Below are positions 45,001 through 52,378 of a DNA stretch of 64,000 bases, in pieces. Each line of letters begins with the position of its first letter. Position 1 is the first letter of the stretch. Origin of the DNA: Treponema bryantii. GTDB taxonomy: Bacteria; Spirochaetota; Spirochaetia; Treponematales; Treponemataceae. The stretch covers positions 442,558 through 506,557 of the forward strand of contig NZ_FOFU01000001.1 in assembly GCF_900111035.1 (NCBI RefSeq). The letters are read 5' to 3'. The position numbers were made by a program, and so were the translations under genes. Below the pieces are notes generated by a model that worked only from the letters and a program-made list of their open reading frames with translations, made no database searches and was not told the origin of the DNA.

Positions 45001-45677
45001 TGTTCATCACACGGAAGGAAGATATCAAGAACTTCACCGCGTAAACTGAACTCTCCGCGAACATTTACCTTTGGAACGCGGGTATAGCCCATTGCAGCAA
45101 GCTTCTGAGCAATATTTGTAGTATCAAGTTTATCACCCTTGTTCAACTTAAAAGAAAGCTTCTGCAGGTATTCTGGAGATGGCAGCGGCGACATAAAAGC
45201 TCGCTGTGTAAAAATGAAAATGCGTGGAGTTTCGTGGAACCGAATTGATGATTTTTTAGATAGCAGTTTTGAAAGAACTCCGGCACGTTTTCCAAAAGTA
45301 ACTGAACCGCGTGCTGCAGGACGGTATGGAACTGTTCCCCAGTCAGGGAAAATATGAACTTCTGCTTCTTCATAAATGGCAGCAAAGTCACCGGCTATAT
45401 CGCGGGCATCGGCTTCTGTAGGAACAACGATAATCAGATCAGATGAAAATACTTTATACGAAGGTGAGCTTTTGCTTGAGGCTGAATACTGAGCAGCCTG
45501 TAGCGCTTTTACATGATTTGAACGGCAAACTTCTGCTGTAAAGAGACTGAAAAGGCTTCCGTGCAAACCTTCAATATTGAGTGGAAAAGAAGTGTTTTCA
45601 TCAAAAAAAGCCTGTGCTGTGTTGCGGATTTCGCTCTGATTATGCAATATTTCGTCTATAGAAGTTAATGATTTCAT
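42042..45677 (-). CDS. mfd: Transcription-repair coupling factor Mfd
   Basis: 1211 residues, the expected Mfd size. The N-terminus is the UvrB-homology region, the middle has the RNA-polymerase interaction domain (GDYIVHVNWGIGLFHGIERV, then LEYADNEFAFVPIEQ), and the motor has CGDVGYGKTEIAMRAAFKAV (Walker A), IIDEEQRFGVK (DEEQ) and SATPIPRTLHMSL. GVSQLYQLRGRVGRS is the motif VI region, and a C-terminal TRCF domain follows. Mfd dislodges stalled RNA polymerase and recruits UvrA. It is apparently a single-gene transcript. Confidence 0.96.
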   Translation of the reverse strand: MKSLTSIDEILHNQSEIRNTAQAFFDENTSFPLNIEGLHGSLFSLFTAEVCRSNHVKALQAAQYSASSKSSPSYKVFSSDLIIVVPTEADARDIAGDFAAIYEEAEVHIFPDWGTVPYRPAARGSVTFGKRAGVLSKLLSKKSSIRFHETPRIFIFTQRAFMSPLPSPEYLQKLSFKLNKGDKLDTTNIAQKLAAMGYTRVPKVNVRGEFSLRGEVLDIFLPCDEHASRVIFDFDEIESFKEFEADTQATVGSKKDLLIYPTKEVLWTPEIIEKARERMDEYQATAIKEDGAGTSEFAACAGVGAPSDFSVHLPLTETAQEYLKNLLTGLSVSGEAEGEEFLYQLVSDKTHTLLDYIDENTFVLFFNYDKQENARLTINREYNKLYRTSREEYPVLPPDMVLSDYGKLLENISKCILFRTLQKAEETESAEKHQISAEPARSFFGNINFMKEELTELQNAGWNIFIFTDNENQQLRIHEIFKDFVDIQDDGVVHPVILIPKAISAGFRLPDAKLLVIQENEIFGRRQYVPKSVNKAKSKAIDTFVELNPGDYIVHVNWGIGLFHGIERVKAMGNERDYIKLEYADNEFAFVPIEQVNLVQRYIGNEGDKPRLDRIGSKSWESRKNKVKQAVEDIAQKLIDLYSRRQASVGFAFPKETEWQAAFEAAFPYEDTPDQITVTEEIKADMERPVPMDRLVCGDVGYGKTEIAMRAAFKAVMGGKQVAFLAPTTILAEQHYENCKNRFKNFPVKIERLSRFVATGEQKKILARVAEGDVDILIGTHRIIQKDVNFKKLGLMIIDEEQRFGVKDKEKLKVMKNNIDCLTMSATPIPRTLHMSLLKIRDMSLLTTPPQNRQPIETVVDEFTDDRITQAIRREIERGGQVFYLHNRVESLQEIRRKVETLVPEVLVDVAHGQMTSTQLEEIFHRFKMGGFHVLIATTIIENGIDIPNVNTIIIDRADMYGVSQLYQLRGRVGRSDRQAYAYLLYPENKALSEVAMKRLQVISDFTELGSGFKIAMKDMEIRGAGNLLGRDQSGDVYSVGFDMYVRLLNDAVNRLALQKDYKEQTEVLMEMEYTGFIPDTYIINPQIKMEIYKKIAAVTDDAEFDAVLAELADRFGPIPEEVSSLLALAEIRIICRKLSIKSIKERQGEVAVEFQQVSNISIDKILKLIKDNPNSVRLNQKLPNVLFIKLGKIGLKEKSEFIREKLSQLA

Positions 45678-45730
45678 TTTTATTTACCGATGATTATATA
45701 GTAAAAGAAAAAACTTTCTTTTAAAGGGTA

Positions 45731-45871
45731 AGATAAAAACTGTCGAAATGTCGCCAGTTTTTATCTTTCAAAGTTTGCGTTGCAAACTTTATATATATTG
45801 CACATTCTCACTTTGTTACGAATGTGCTTAAAAAGACAATTCGGAAATTGAAATTTCCTCATTGTCTTTTT
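45731..45871. repeat. Four consecutive stem-loops between mfd and a hypothetical gene
   Basis: Stem 1: AGATAAAAACTG/CAGTTTTTATCT (45731-45766, 12 bp). Stem 2: AAAGTTTGC/GCAAACTTT (45770-45790, 9 bp). Stem 3: GCACATTC/GAATGTGC (45800-45827, 8 bp). Stem 4: AAAAAGACAAT/ATTGTCTTTTT (45830-45871, 11 bp, enclosing a nested GGAAAT/ATTTCC). All are perfect. Stem 4 looks terminator-like on both strands, but the others do not. Confidence 0.8.
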
Positions 45872-45885
45872 AGTGGAGTAATACG

Positions 45886-46869
45886 TTGAAAATTCGTAAA
45901 CTGTTTTCTATTATATCAGTTCTTTTTGTTATTGGACAAGTAGCACTTTTTGCCGAAGATGAGCGTACTGTACAAGATTATTCTAATGCTGCTGTTTCAA
46001 TCAAATATTATAACCGCTCAGTTTATTACCCGGGAAATGCTGATGAAGCTCCAATATTTGTGCATATCACAATCAAAAATAATGGTTCTGAAACTCTGCG
46101 TTTTAAGCTGGCAGATGATCGTTCATTCAGTATGGATTTCAACGCTTATACTGTAAAGAACAGCCGCCTTGAGCAGACTGAAAATATTATTGAAAAGCGT
46201 ACAACAAATCAGACTGTTTACTTCCGTGAACTTGCCCTTGAACAGGGAGAAGAATATTCTTTCGTTGAAAATGTAAAGAACTTCATTAAGGTTGAAGAAC
46301 CTTCTGTTTATTATCTTGAGCTTTTCTTCTATCCGGAACTTTATAAATCAAAATATCTTACTTTGAAATCAAACAGACTTACTCTTGAAGTTCGCCCTTC
46401 TCCATCTGCTGCTTCTTCAAACTTTGTAGCAGTAAAGAATGAATCAGTTGAACTTTTAAAGCCTGAAAACATTTCTCCTGATAAGGTTGTTGAACAGACA
46501 ATTATTGCACGTCAGAAATCACTCTGGGATCAGTACTTCCTGTACATGGATGTTGAATCTTTGATTCAGAGAAATCCTTCCCTCAAGAAAAAGTATATTA
46601 CAGTTTCTGCTGAAGAGCGCTCTAGAATGATTCAGGCATTTAAGGGTGATTTGATGCAGGCTCGTATTGAAAATGATATCGTTGCAGTTCCAGAAAGTTT
46701 CCAGATTGAAAAAACAACTTATTCTCCAACAGAAGGAAGCGTAACTGTAATTGAATGGTTTAAGTACCCTAATTTCAGCGAAAAGAAACGTTATACATAT
46801 AAAGTAAAACAGCATGAAGGAATCTGGAAGATTTATGATTATACTGTTGTAAATCTTGGTACAGAATAA
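45886..46869 (+). CDS. Secreted/periplasmic protein, unknown family
   Basis: 327 residues from TTG at 45886 (GGAG upstream). It has a signal peptide (RKLFSIISVLFVIGQVALFA, cleavage near AED), then a beta-rich domain suggesting an Ig-like fold (IFVHITIKNNGSETLRFKLA). A C-terminal part with SEKKRYTYKVKQHEGIWKIY resembles NTF2-like/SnoaL strands. No family recognised. The stop overlaps the next ATG by one base, so the three genes to 47856 form one operon. Confidence 0.8.
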   Translation: MKIRKLFSIISVLFVIGQVALFAEDERTVQDYSNAAVSIKYYNRSVYYPGNADEAPIFVHITIKNNGSETLRFKLADDRSFSMDFNAYTVKNSRLEQTENIIEKRTTNQTVYFRELALEQGEEYSFVENVKNFIKVEEPSVYYLELFFYPELYKSKYLTLKSNRLTLEVRPSPSAASSNFVAVKNESVELLKPENISPDKVVEQTIIARQKSLWDQYFLYMDVESLIQRNPSLKKKYITVSAEERSRMIQAFKGDLMQARIENDIVAVPESFQIEKTTYSPTEGSVTVIEWFKYPNFSEKKRYTYKVKQHEGIWKIYDYTVVNLGTE

Positions 46870-47456
46870 TGAAAGCACTTGTTATTTCAGACAGAGAAGA
46901 AATAATCAATCATGTAACACCTCTCCTTAAGGAAAAAGACTTTGATTTAATCCATTACAGATGGATTATCAAAGCTCTTGATAATATTGAAGAGATTCAG
47001 CCGGAGATAATTGTACTTAGTGCAATGGAGTATCCTCGTCATTGGAAAACTCTTGCCGGTTTTGTTCAGAGTGGAATTGGTGGAAATGATGTAAAGTTAT
47101 ATCTTTATGATAAAGAACCTCTTTCTACTGAAGATGCAAAAAAAGCATATGATTTGGGAATTCTTTCATTTGAAGAAAACTTTAATCAGAATGAAAAGAC
47201 TCCTGCTGCTTTTGTAAATGTTGAAGTTGCATTGAATGAAACTCTCAGTCGATTTAAATTTTATGATGCAAAATATTATCCGGAAACAAACTGTATTTTG
47301 TTCAACACTGCTCCGGAAAATGTTGAAAATAAATTTATAAAATATATAAGCATGTATGATGGAAATAAGGTTTCATCGTTTAGTGGTGAATTAAAAATGA
47401 ATGACGATGATAATTTCTGTATTTATGTAAAAGACTATTATGAAAAAGAGATCTAA
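46869..47456 (+). CDS. Receiver-like protein, unknown function
   Basis: 195 residues. The N-terminus reads like a degenerate response-regulator receiver (ALVISDREEIINHVTPLL, then EIQPEIIVLSAMEYPRH, strands in the right places, but no Asp at the phosphorylation site). The C-terminus is a short beta-rich domain reminiscent of PilZ but without its RxxxR motif. No assignment. Overlaps both neighbours (one base upstream, 17 nt downstream). Confidence 0.72.
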   Translation: MKALVISDREEIINHVTPLLKEKDFDLIHYRWIIKALDNIEEIQPEIIVLSAMEYPRHWKTLAGFVQSGIGGNDVKLYLYDKEPLSTEDAKKAYDLGILSFEENFNQNEKTPAAFVNVEVALNETLSRFKFYDAKYYPETNCILFNTAPENVENKFIKYISMYDGNKVSSFSGELKMNDDDNFCIYVKDYYEKEI

Positions 47457-47856
47457 ATCAAAAGAAGCCAAGTTTTTCTGCGAAAGCTGCGGCTCAGAAG
47501 TTCCAAGAAACTCAAAAACCTGCCCTACCTGTGGAAAGTTTTTTGCCTCGGTAAGATGTCCTCAGTGCGGAAGAATCGGCAGTAATGAAGATTTCAAAAA
47601 CGGTTGTCCAACCTGCGGATATGCTGTAAATCCGGATTCTGATATAGCACGTGGAAATTATAATTTTTCTGGTGCTGGTTTAAATGGCAGAAACAAAGGA
47701 AAAAACAGATATGGTGTAAACGGTCTCTTAGGTCTTTCCAGAAGAAATAATGCCTCGAGAGGCGGTTATGTTGAATCAGGATTGCCAGTATGGGTTTATA
47801 TTGTGTGTCTGTTGATTCTTGCAGCTCTGTGTGTTGGCTTATACAGCTGTCTGTAA
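47440..47856 (+). CDS. Double zinc-ribbon protein with C-terminal membrane anchor
   Basis: 138 residues. Four CxxC pairs give two zinc ribbons (FFCESCGSEV, KTCPTCGKFF; VRCPQCGRIG, NGCPTCGYAV). A Gly/Asn/Arg-rich linker precedes a single C-terminal helix (VWVYIVCLLILAALCVGLYS), a tail-anchored layout. It starts 17 nt inside the upstream gene. Function unknown. Confidence 0.8.
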   Translation: MKKRSKSKEAKFFCESCGSEVPRNSKTCPTCGKFFASVRCPQCGRIGSNEDFKNGCPTCGYAVNPDSDIARGNYNFSGAGLNGRNKGKNRYGVNGLLGLSRRNNASRGGYVESGLPVWVYIVCLLILAALCVGLYSCL

Positions 47857-47858
47857 TC

Positions 47859-47887
47859 TTGACTAAAAAGCCCGATTTCGTTAATAT
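47859..47887 (+). promoter_or_regulatory. Probable promoter of tRNA-Leu
   Basis: TTGACT at 47859-47864, 17-nt spacer, TAATAT at 47882-47887, 15 nt before the mature tRNA. Confidence 0.5.
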
Positions 47888-47902
47888 TTAATAACATTTT
47901 TA

Positions 47903-47986
47903 GCCCGGGTGGCGGAATTGGTAGACGCGCTTGGTTCAGGTCCAAGTGTCCTTACGGTCATAGGAGTTCAAGTCTCCTCTCGGGTA
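47903..47986 (+). tRNA. tRNA-Leu (anticodon CAG), phage attachment target
   Basis: Class II tRNA: acceptor GCCCGGG/CTCGGGT, anticodon stem CTTGG/CCAAG around TTCAGGT (anticodon CAG), a long variable arm (TGTCCTTACGGTCATA region) and T arm GGAGTTCAAGTCTCC. The discriminator is A. The phage integrase begins about 80-100 nt downstream, so the 3' half is the likely attB and the mature tRNA has been rebuilt on integration. Confidence 0.93.
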
Positions 47987-48082
47987 TTTGCTAAATCGTT
48001 AGAATACAATAAGTTAAGTCTACTTGTGAGGAGCATTGACAGCACAGTGTAAGCAAATCTTGTTTTGGAGTGCTCGGACAAA

Positions 48083-49195
48083 ATGAGAGTTACAGAACCT
48101 TATACAATATTTCCTCGAACTCTTTCCTCTGGTAAAACTGTTTATTACTACCAATTCCGTGATGATAAAGGACATCGTTCTTCCGCTAAGTCTACTGGCT
48201 GTACTACCATATCTTCTGCAAAAAGATTCTGTCAAAAACTGTACAACGAAGGTGCTTTCAAAAAGGATTCTTCATTATCTTTCTCTGTATATACACAGGA
48301 TTTCTTTTCTGAACATTCTCGCTACTACAAGTGGAAGGTTGCGAACAAAGAACGGATCTCGCGCGAAACAATGTTGGCTTATGATAAGTTCTTGCGGAAT
48401 CAACTTATTCCTTTTTTTTCTGATTATAAAATTACCGCCATTAAGCGTTCTGATGTAAAAGAATGGGTAATTTGGGCTAATGATAAATGGTCTCCAAAAA
48501 CAGTAAACTCTGCACAGACTGTACTGAACCTAATATTCAAGCAAGCCATAGATGAAGAAATAATCGAGAACAATCCTTGCTACAATCTGTCATTCCGCAC
48601 AATTCAGAAGAAACATCGTGAATTACTTACTATCGAAGAAGTAAGAGATTTGTACAACAATGGAAAATGGTGGTATGACAACAAACTTATATTTCTGCTA
48701 GATATAATTACAGGAATGAGAATATCAGAAGTAGTCGCTCTTCAGTCAGAAGACATCCATGATAACTACATTGACGTAAAACACTCATACTCAAGACAGT
48801 TCGGTTTAGGCTCAACAAAGACTAATGAGTGCCGTTTCGTACCAATTCCTACCGAACTTGCGAAAACACTACGGTTACGCAGAGGATTTTTGTTCATAAA
48901 TCACGAAGGTCAGAACATTGGTAAGCCTCTAAATATAAACTCGTTCTACACTAACCTAACAGAAAATTACACTTATTGCGGAATCGATTATAAATCTCGC
49001 GGACTAACAGTACATACTAATAGAGATTTTTACAATACTTATTTGGAATCGGAAAATGTGCCCGAACCAAAAATACGTGCCGTTATTGGACACAAAGACA
49101 GTTCAATGACTAACCTTTACACATATTGGAAACCCGATATGTTCTCGGAAGTTTACTCTGCACAAGAGAAACTATACCGAATAATCACGGAGTAA
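48083..49195 (+). CDS. int: Tyrosine-family phage integrase
   Basis: 370 residues. N-terminal AP2-like/arm-binding part, SAM-like core domain and C-terminal catalytic domain with GMRISEVVALQSEDI (Arg I), HTNRDFYNTY (HxxR) and VIGHKDSSMTNLYTYW (His/Trp region and nucleophile Tyr). It cuts and rejoins attP with the tRNA-Leu attB. I chose the ATG at 48083 because the protein then opens with a normal core; the in-frame ATG at 48065 adds six residues (MECSDK). Next gene follows 3 nt after. Confidence 0.93.
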   Translation: MRVTEPYTIFPRTLSSGKTVYYYQFRDDKGHRSSAKSTGCTTISSAKRFCQKLYNEGAFKKDSSLSFSVYTQDFFSEHSRYYKWKVANKERISRETMLAYDKFLRNQLIPFFSDYKITAIKRSDVKEWVIWANDKWSPKTVNSAQTVLNLIFKQAIDEEIIENNPCYNLSFRTIQKKHRELLTIEEVRDLYNNGKWWYDNKLIFLLDIITGMRISEVVALQSEDIHDNYIDVKHSYSRQFGLGSTKTNECRFVPIPTELAKTLRLRRGFLFINHEGQNIGKPLNINSFYTNLTENYTYCGIDYKSRGLTVHTNRDFYNTYLESENVPEPKIRAVIGHKDSSMTNLYTYWKPDMFSEVYSAQEKLYRIITE

Positions 49196-49198
49196 TTT

Positions 49199-49972
49199 AT
49201 GCCAAGGACTAACAAAATTATCGACGCATCTCTTGATGAAGTACAGACTGCAAAAGAGTCTGCAATCGCTCTAGTACAAGGAAGTGTTGTTCAGCAGACT
49301 GCAGAAGATTTGTTCTACACAGACAACCTTGAGGAAGTAGAAAACGGTCTTAAGAGCCTAAACGAGTTCTCAAACAAGGCTTGGTTGCTATCGTCTATTA
49401 TTTTATACACAGTTATCTATAACAAGGAATTATACACAGATTCAGGATTGTTTTGGGATGAATACGCAAAACAGGCTCAAGAACGCATCGGAATCGACCC
49501 GCGCGATGTTTCAGAACAGTTATCTTCCGCAAGGTTCTTTATTCAGCATCACGCAGAATTGGAGAGACAGGGATTTGACCCAAGTGGAAACAACCGTAAA
49601 CTTGCAAGAGCAGAACTTGCTACTGAATTATCTGGTGATGTACACGCTGTAATTAAACACTTAGTAAATGATTCATGGCGTGACTTCAAGGCTTGGTATT
49701 CTTCATTTAAGACAAAAGCAATTGAAGCACCAAATGATATTAAACGACCTGACATTGAAGTAAAAGGCAAGAAAGTTTACATACAAGGTGTAGAGGCTAT
49801 AAAAGTTTCTGAAAAGATTCCGCAGCAAGATAAGGAGCGTTTGGAAAAATATATAAGTCAGATCTTCGAGGCTATGAGAAAAGGTCTTGAACCTGCTATT
49901 GTTCAGTGTTACGATGAAAAAGAAGCTCGAGTCCTCACAAAACTTCGTGATAAATATAGACAAGGAAAATAA
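49199..49972 (+). CDS. Phage protein, unknown
   Basis: 257 residues, soluble, mostly helical, with a Lys-rich C-terminal third (VKGKKVYIQGVEAIKVSEKI, then PQQDKERLEKY). It directly follows the integrase with GGAG before its ATG. The position suggests control of lysogeny or recombination, but I see no helix-turn-helix and make no assignment. Confidence 0.7.
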   Translation: MPRTNKIIDASLDEVQTAKESAIALVQGSVVQQTAEDLFYTDNLEEVENGLKSLNEFSNKAWLLSSIILYTVIYNKELYTDSGLFWDEYAKQAQERIGIDPRDVSEQLSSARFFIQHHAELERQGFDPSGNNRKLARAELATELSGDVHAVIKHLVNDSWRDFKAWYSSFKTKAIEAPNDIKRPDIEVKGKKVYIQGVEAIKVSEKIPQQDKERLEKYISQIFEAMRKGLEPAIVQCYDEKEARVLTKLRDKYRQGK

Positions 49973-49981
49973 GGAGCATTT

Positions 49982-50512
49982 ATGAAAAAACTATTTATCG
50001 GAATACTGTGTATCTCTCTGTTATCGTGTAAATCTCCACATAATAGCACTGTAGAGCCTCCGTCAGAAGAACAAACAGCAATCCCTAGAAGTGAATGGGA
50101 TTCAGACAATATTGCGTTTGAAAACACATCTAAAATTACTACAACAAATAGTTTTTATCCTAGAACAGAAGGCACTTCGGGAATTATAGGTAGTTATTAT
50201 TTATCAGAAGAACGCTATGAAGGAATGACTGGTGCAGAGTTTACATATCAATACGACTTTTATGATAACGGTTATTGCCATATTAAAAAGACAGGATGGA
50301 ATACAAAAGCGTTTACAACACCATTCTCAAGCGAAGGTACTCACAGATATAAAATTATAAAGTTCGCAGATGATTATTACAAAGTATCATACCTTTCTGA
50401 TAATGGTGTCGTAAAATCAAGTGAGTTTTTCCAAGTGTCTAATGACGGTTTGCACCTAACCTATGCAATAAACAGAGACGGTGTTCTGATTTACGCAAAT
50501 CAGAACGATTAA
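49982..50512 (+). CDS. Prophage-borne lipoprotein
   Basis: 176 residues: a short signal with lipobox (MKKLFIGILCISLLSCKSP, Cys at residue 16), a Pro/Glu-rich spacer, then one compact beta-rich domain (SGIIGSYYLSEERYEGMTGA, then EFTYQYDFYDNGYCHIKKTG). AAGGAG precedes the ATG. Located between the integrase block and the lysis genes and transcribed with the integrase, it is a likely lysogenic-conversion gene; host surface change or superinfection exclusion is inference only. Confidence 0.75.
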   Translation: MKKLFIGILCISLLSCKSPHNSTVEPPSEEQTAIPRSEWDSDNIAFENTSKITTTNSFYPRTEGTSGIIGSYYLSEERYEGMTGAEFTYQYDFYDNGYCHIKKTGWNTKAFTTPFSSEGTHRYKIIKFADDYYKVSYLSDNGVVKSSEFFQVSNDGLHLTYAINRDGVLIYANQND

Positions 50513-50513
50513 A

Positions 50514-50927
50514 TTACTTCCACAAGCAACCACGGAGATTTTCTCTACTTCTAAAAGCAAACTTAACTCCGTCTTGCTTGAAACCGTCTTGTTCCAATAC
50601 GATAAAATACTTAGTATTGTAAATTGCAATAAGAATTGCTACGTGCCCGTACTTGTTGGTTTTACTGCTATTCCAAATTAAAATATCCCCACGGCTGTAA
50701 TCGGCAAGTGCGGAATCTACAGTAACATTCAAATTGGTGCATTTATCGAAAATATCCTTTGCACCACCATCAGCACCAAGAGCAGGAAATTGCTCAACAC
50801 CGTAAACATCGTGAATATACTGGCGAGCCAAATCAACACATTGAAATGAACCGTCTCCCTTAAAATCCTTATCCTTATAATCTACTTTCTTCCCAAGATA
50901 AGTGTTAATAAATGTGGTCAATGTCAT
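50514..50927 (-). CDS. CHAP-domain endolysin
   Basis: 137 residues. FQCVDLARQYIHD has the catalytic Cys, and GDILIWNSSKTNKYGHVAIL supplies the catalytic His; the later YFIVLEQDG is the strand with the acidic partner. CHAP enzymes cut peptidoglycan as amidases or endopeptidases. No signal peptide, so it needs the holin. It overlaps the upstream lipoprotein stop by 4 nt (ATGA). It is the last gene of the minus-strand lysis module. Confidence 0.85.
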   Translation of the reverse strand: MTLTTFINTYLGKKVDYKDKDFKGDGSFQCVDLARQYIHDVYGVEQFPALGADGGAKDIFDKCTNLNVTVDSALADYSRGDILIWNSSKTNKYGHVAILIAIYNTKYFIVLEQDGFKQDGVKFAFRSRENLRGCLWK

Positions 50928-51184
50928 TCTTCTACCTTTCCATACAATTCTTTATCGTGTTTAATTGTTGCCTCGAGTTTTGAATACTCTAAATAGAACT
51001 CTGCAAGCAAATCAACAGACTCTTTCGGGATGTTCCAAGACTCATCTTCGTTGATTGTTCTTTCAAGAGCAGGGAATTTTGGACAGTCGTAATTAGGAAT
51101 TACATATTTATAAACGACCTTAACGCTTTGGCAAGATGTCATCAGCAGACAACTTACCACTGTGCAAATCATCAATTTTTTCAT
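50924..51184 (-). CDS. Outer-membrane spanin lipoprotein, Rz1-like
   Basis: 86 residues: a lipoprotein signal (MKKLMICTVVSCLLMTSCQS, lipobox MTSC) and a short mature part with a helical C-terminus. It overlaps the inner-membrane spanin gene by 65 nt in another frame (51120-51184), the classic Rz/Rz1 architecture. GAGGAAG lies upstream of the ATG. It would link the outer membrane to the i-spanin for the final lysis step. Confidence 0.8.
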   Translation of the reverse strand: MKKLMICTVVSCLLMTSCQSVKVVYKYVIPNYDCPKFPALERTINEDESWNIPKESVDLLAEFYLEYSKLEATIKHDKELYGKVEE

Positions 51185-51386
51185 TGGTTTCTTCCTCTTT
51201 CTGATGCTTAAACTGTTCTGATTTCCGATAAAGGTCGAACTCTTCTAACAGTCCATTATAGGCTTCTGTTTTTCTGTCCAATCGGTCTTTCAATTCTTTA
51301 TTCTTGTTTCTCTGACAAATAAATAATATCAACACTACAAGAAACAAACCTAATAAAACCAATATAGCAATAACAGATGCAGACAT
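51120..51386 (-). CDS. Inner-membrane spanin, Rz-like
   Basis: 88 residues: an N-terminal transmembrane helix (IAILVLLGLFLVVLILFI) and a long charged coiled coil (KELKDRLDRKTEAYNGLLEE). This is the i-spanin layout. I chose the ATG at 51386, spaced behind AAAGGGGG, over the GTG at 51392. Its 3' end overlaps the o-spanin in a different frame. Confidence 0.8.
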   Translation of the reverse strand: MSASVIAILVLLGLFLVVLILFICQRNKNKELKDRLDRKTEAYNGLLEEFDLYRKSEQFKHQKEEETNEKIDDLHSGKLSADDILPKR

Positions 51387-51397
51387 AAGCACCCCCT

Positions 51398-51688
51398 TTA
51401 TTTCTTTTCTTTTTCTTCCAATTTGGTCTCAACTCTTACCAACGATTTCTGAATATCAGTAAGAGTGAGCATAATTGCATCGATACTTTTATCGGTAGAC
51501 TTTCTTTCTTCTTCGATTTTTGCCTGTAATGTTTTATGGTCGTTGCAAAACTTAGATGTCTTTTCTTCCACGTCTTTTTCCAATTGTTCAAGTTTTGAAG
51601 TGAGTTTTGCCCCTTTCCAAACAAGGGCTAAAACTGGAAGTAAATAAATGACAGTACCAATTACATTGGTTAATACTTCACCGTTCAT
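51398..51688 (-). CDS. Single-helix coiled-coil phage protein, holin-associated (XhlA-like layout)
   Basis: 96 residues: one N-terminal transmembrane segment (VIGTVIYLLPVLALVWKG) and a long coiled coil (LEQLEKDVEEKTSKF to LVRVETKLEEKEKK). The layout resembles holin-associated hemolysin XhlA-like proteins. Its ATG overlaps the stop of the upstream holin-like frame (ATGA), so the two are coupled. The homology call is tentative. Confidence 0.7.
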   Translation of the reverse strand: MNGEVLTNVIGTVIYLLPVLALVWKGAKLTSKLEQLEKDVEEKTSKFCNDHKTLQAKIEEERKSTDKSIDAIMLTLTDIQKSLVRVETKLEEKEKK

Positions 51689-51963
51689 TTTTCGCCCCCG
51701 TCACTTTCACTACTCTCATTCTTGGTAAATAACTTTTGGAAGGTCTTAAATACAGTATCGTAGAAAATCGTTGCTCCCGATACTCCGATAATTCCATAAA
51801 GAATCTTCTCTGGCAAATAAAAAGCGATAAGCACCATACAGACACCAACCAAAATGGTTACAAGTGTCCAAACACGCTTACCGCCTTTCTGTATAAGATT
51901 CTTAATGATTTCTGTTACACCTACTGTCGCAAGTGCGATTAAAAGTAACTCTGAATAATTGCT
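51685..51963 (-). CDS. Holin-like membrane protein without a canonical start codon
   Basis: The frame from 51963 encodes about 92 residues with two hydrophobic segments (YSELLLIALATVGVTEI and LVTILVGVCMVLIAFYL) and a charged tail (KNESSESDGGEK), like phage r1t/phi29-type small holins. It ends in ATGA overlapping the next gene. AGAGGTGGG is placed upstream as a ribosome site, but a TAA precedes the frame and no ATG, GTG or TTG occurs before the second helix. A one-base T deletion in the TTTT at 51942-51945 would connect it to the GTG at 51971. Confidence 0.6.
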   Translation of the reverse strand, partial: SNYSELLLIALATVGVTEIIKNLIQKGGKRVWTLVTILVGVCMVLIAFYLPEKILYGIIGVSGATIFYDTVFKTFQKLFTKNESSESDGGEK

Positions 51964-52002
51964 TTACCCACCTCTGCAATTATTCTACATCATAATCTTT
52001 TA

Positions 52003-52377
52003 CTACGCAACCGAAACTGGTTCGTTTGAAAGATATGATATAATTTTATCAACATCAGCAGATGTAATTTTAATCACACAATCTTTCGGAGCAAACATAG
52101 GAATTTTCGGAATTGTAATTGAATATGAATCATATTCGTTCAGCACATTTTTTAATGTCTTTGCGAAAACATCAATATCATACATTCCGTCTTGTTCTTT
52201 GATTACACTTGAAACAACAGGACTTTCAAGAAAATAATCGAGAATATCTTGATTCTCTCTCAATGCTTTCTTTGCCATACATAGTGAAAACTTAGAATGT
52301 TTATCATCAATGTCATTTATCAAATCGTTGTGAATAAACTTTACAAGTGCATCTGCTATCTGTTTCTTAGTATACAT
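52003..52377 (-). CDS. Phage protein, unknown
   Basis: 124 residues, helical N-terminus (MYTKKQIADALVKFIHNDLI), no signal peptide. GGAGGT precedes the ATG. It is 1 nt from the upstream gene. No family recognised. Confidence 0.7.
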   Translation of the reverse strand: MYTKKQIADALVKFIHNDLINDIDDKHSKFSLCMAKKALRENQDILDYFLESPVVSSVIKEQDGMYDIDVFAKTLKNVLNEYDSYSITIPKIPMFAPKDCVIKITSADVDKIISYLSNEPVSVA

Positions 52378-52378
52378 A

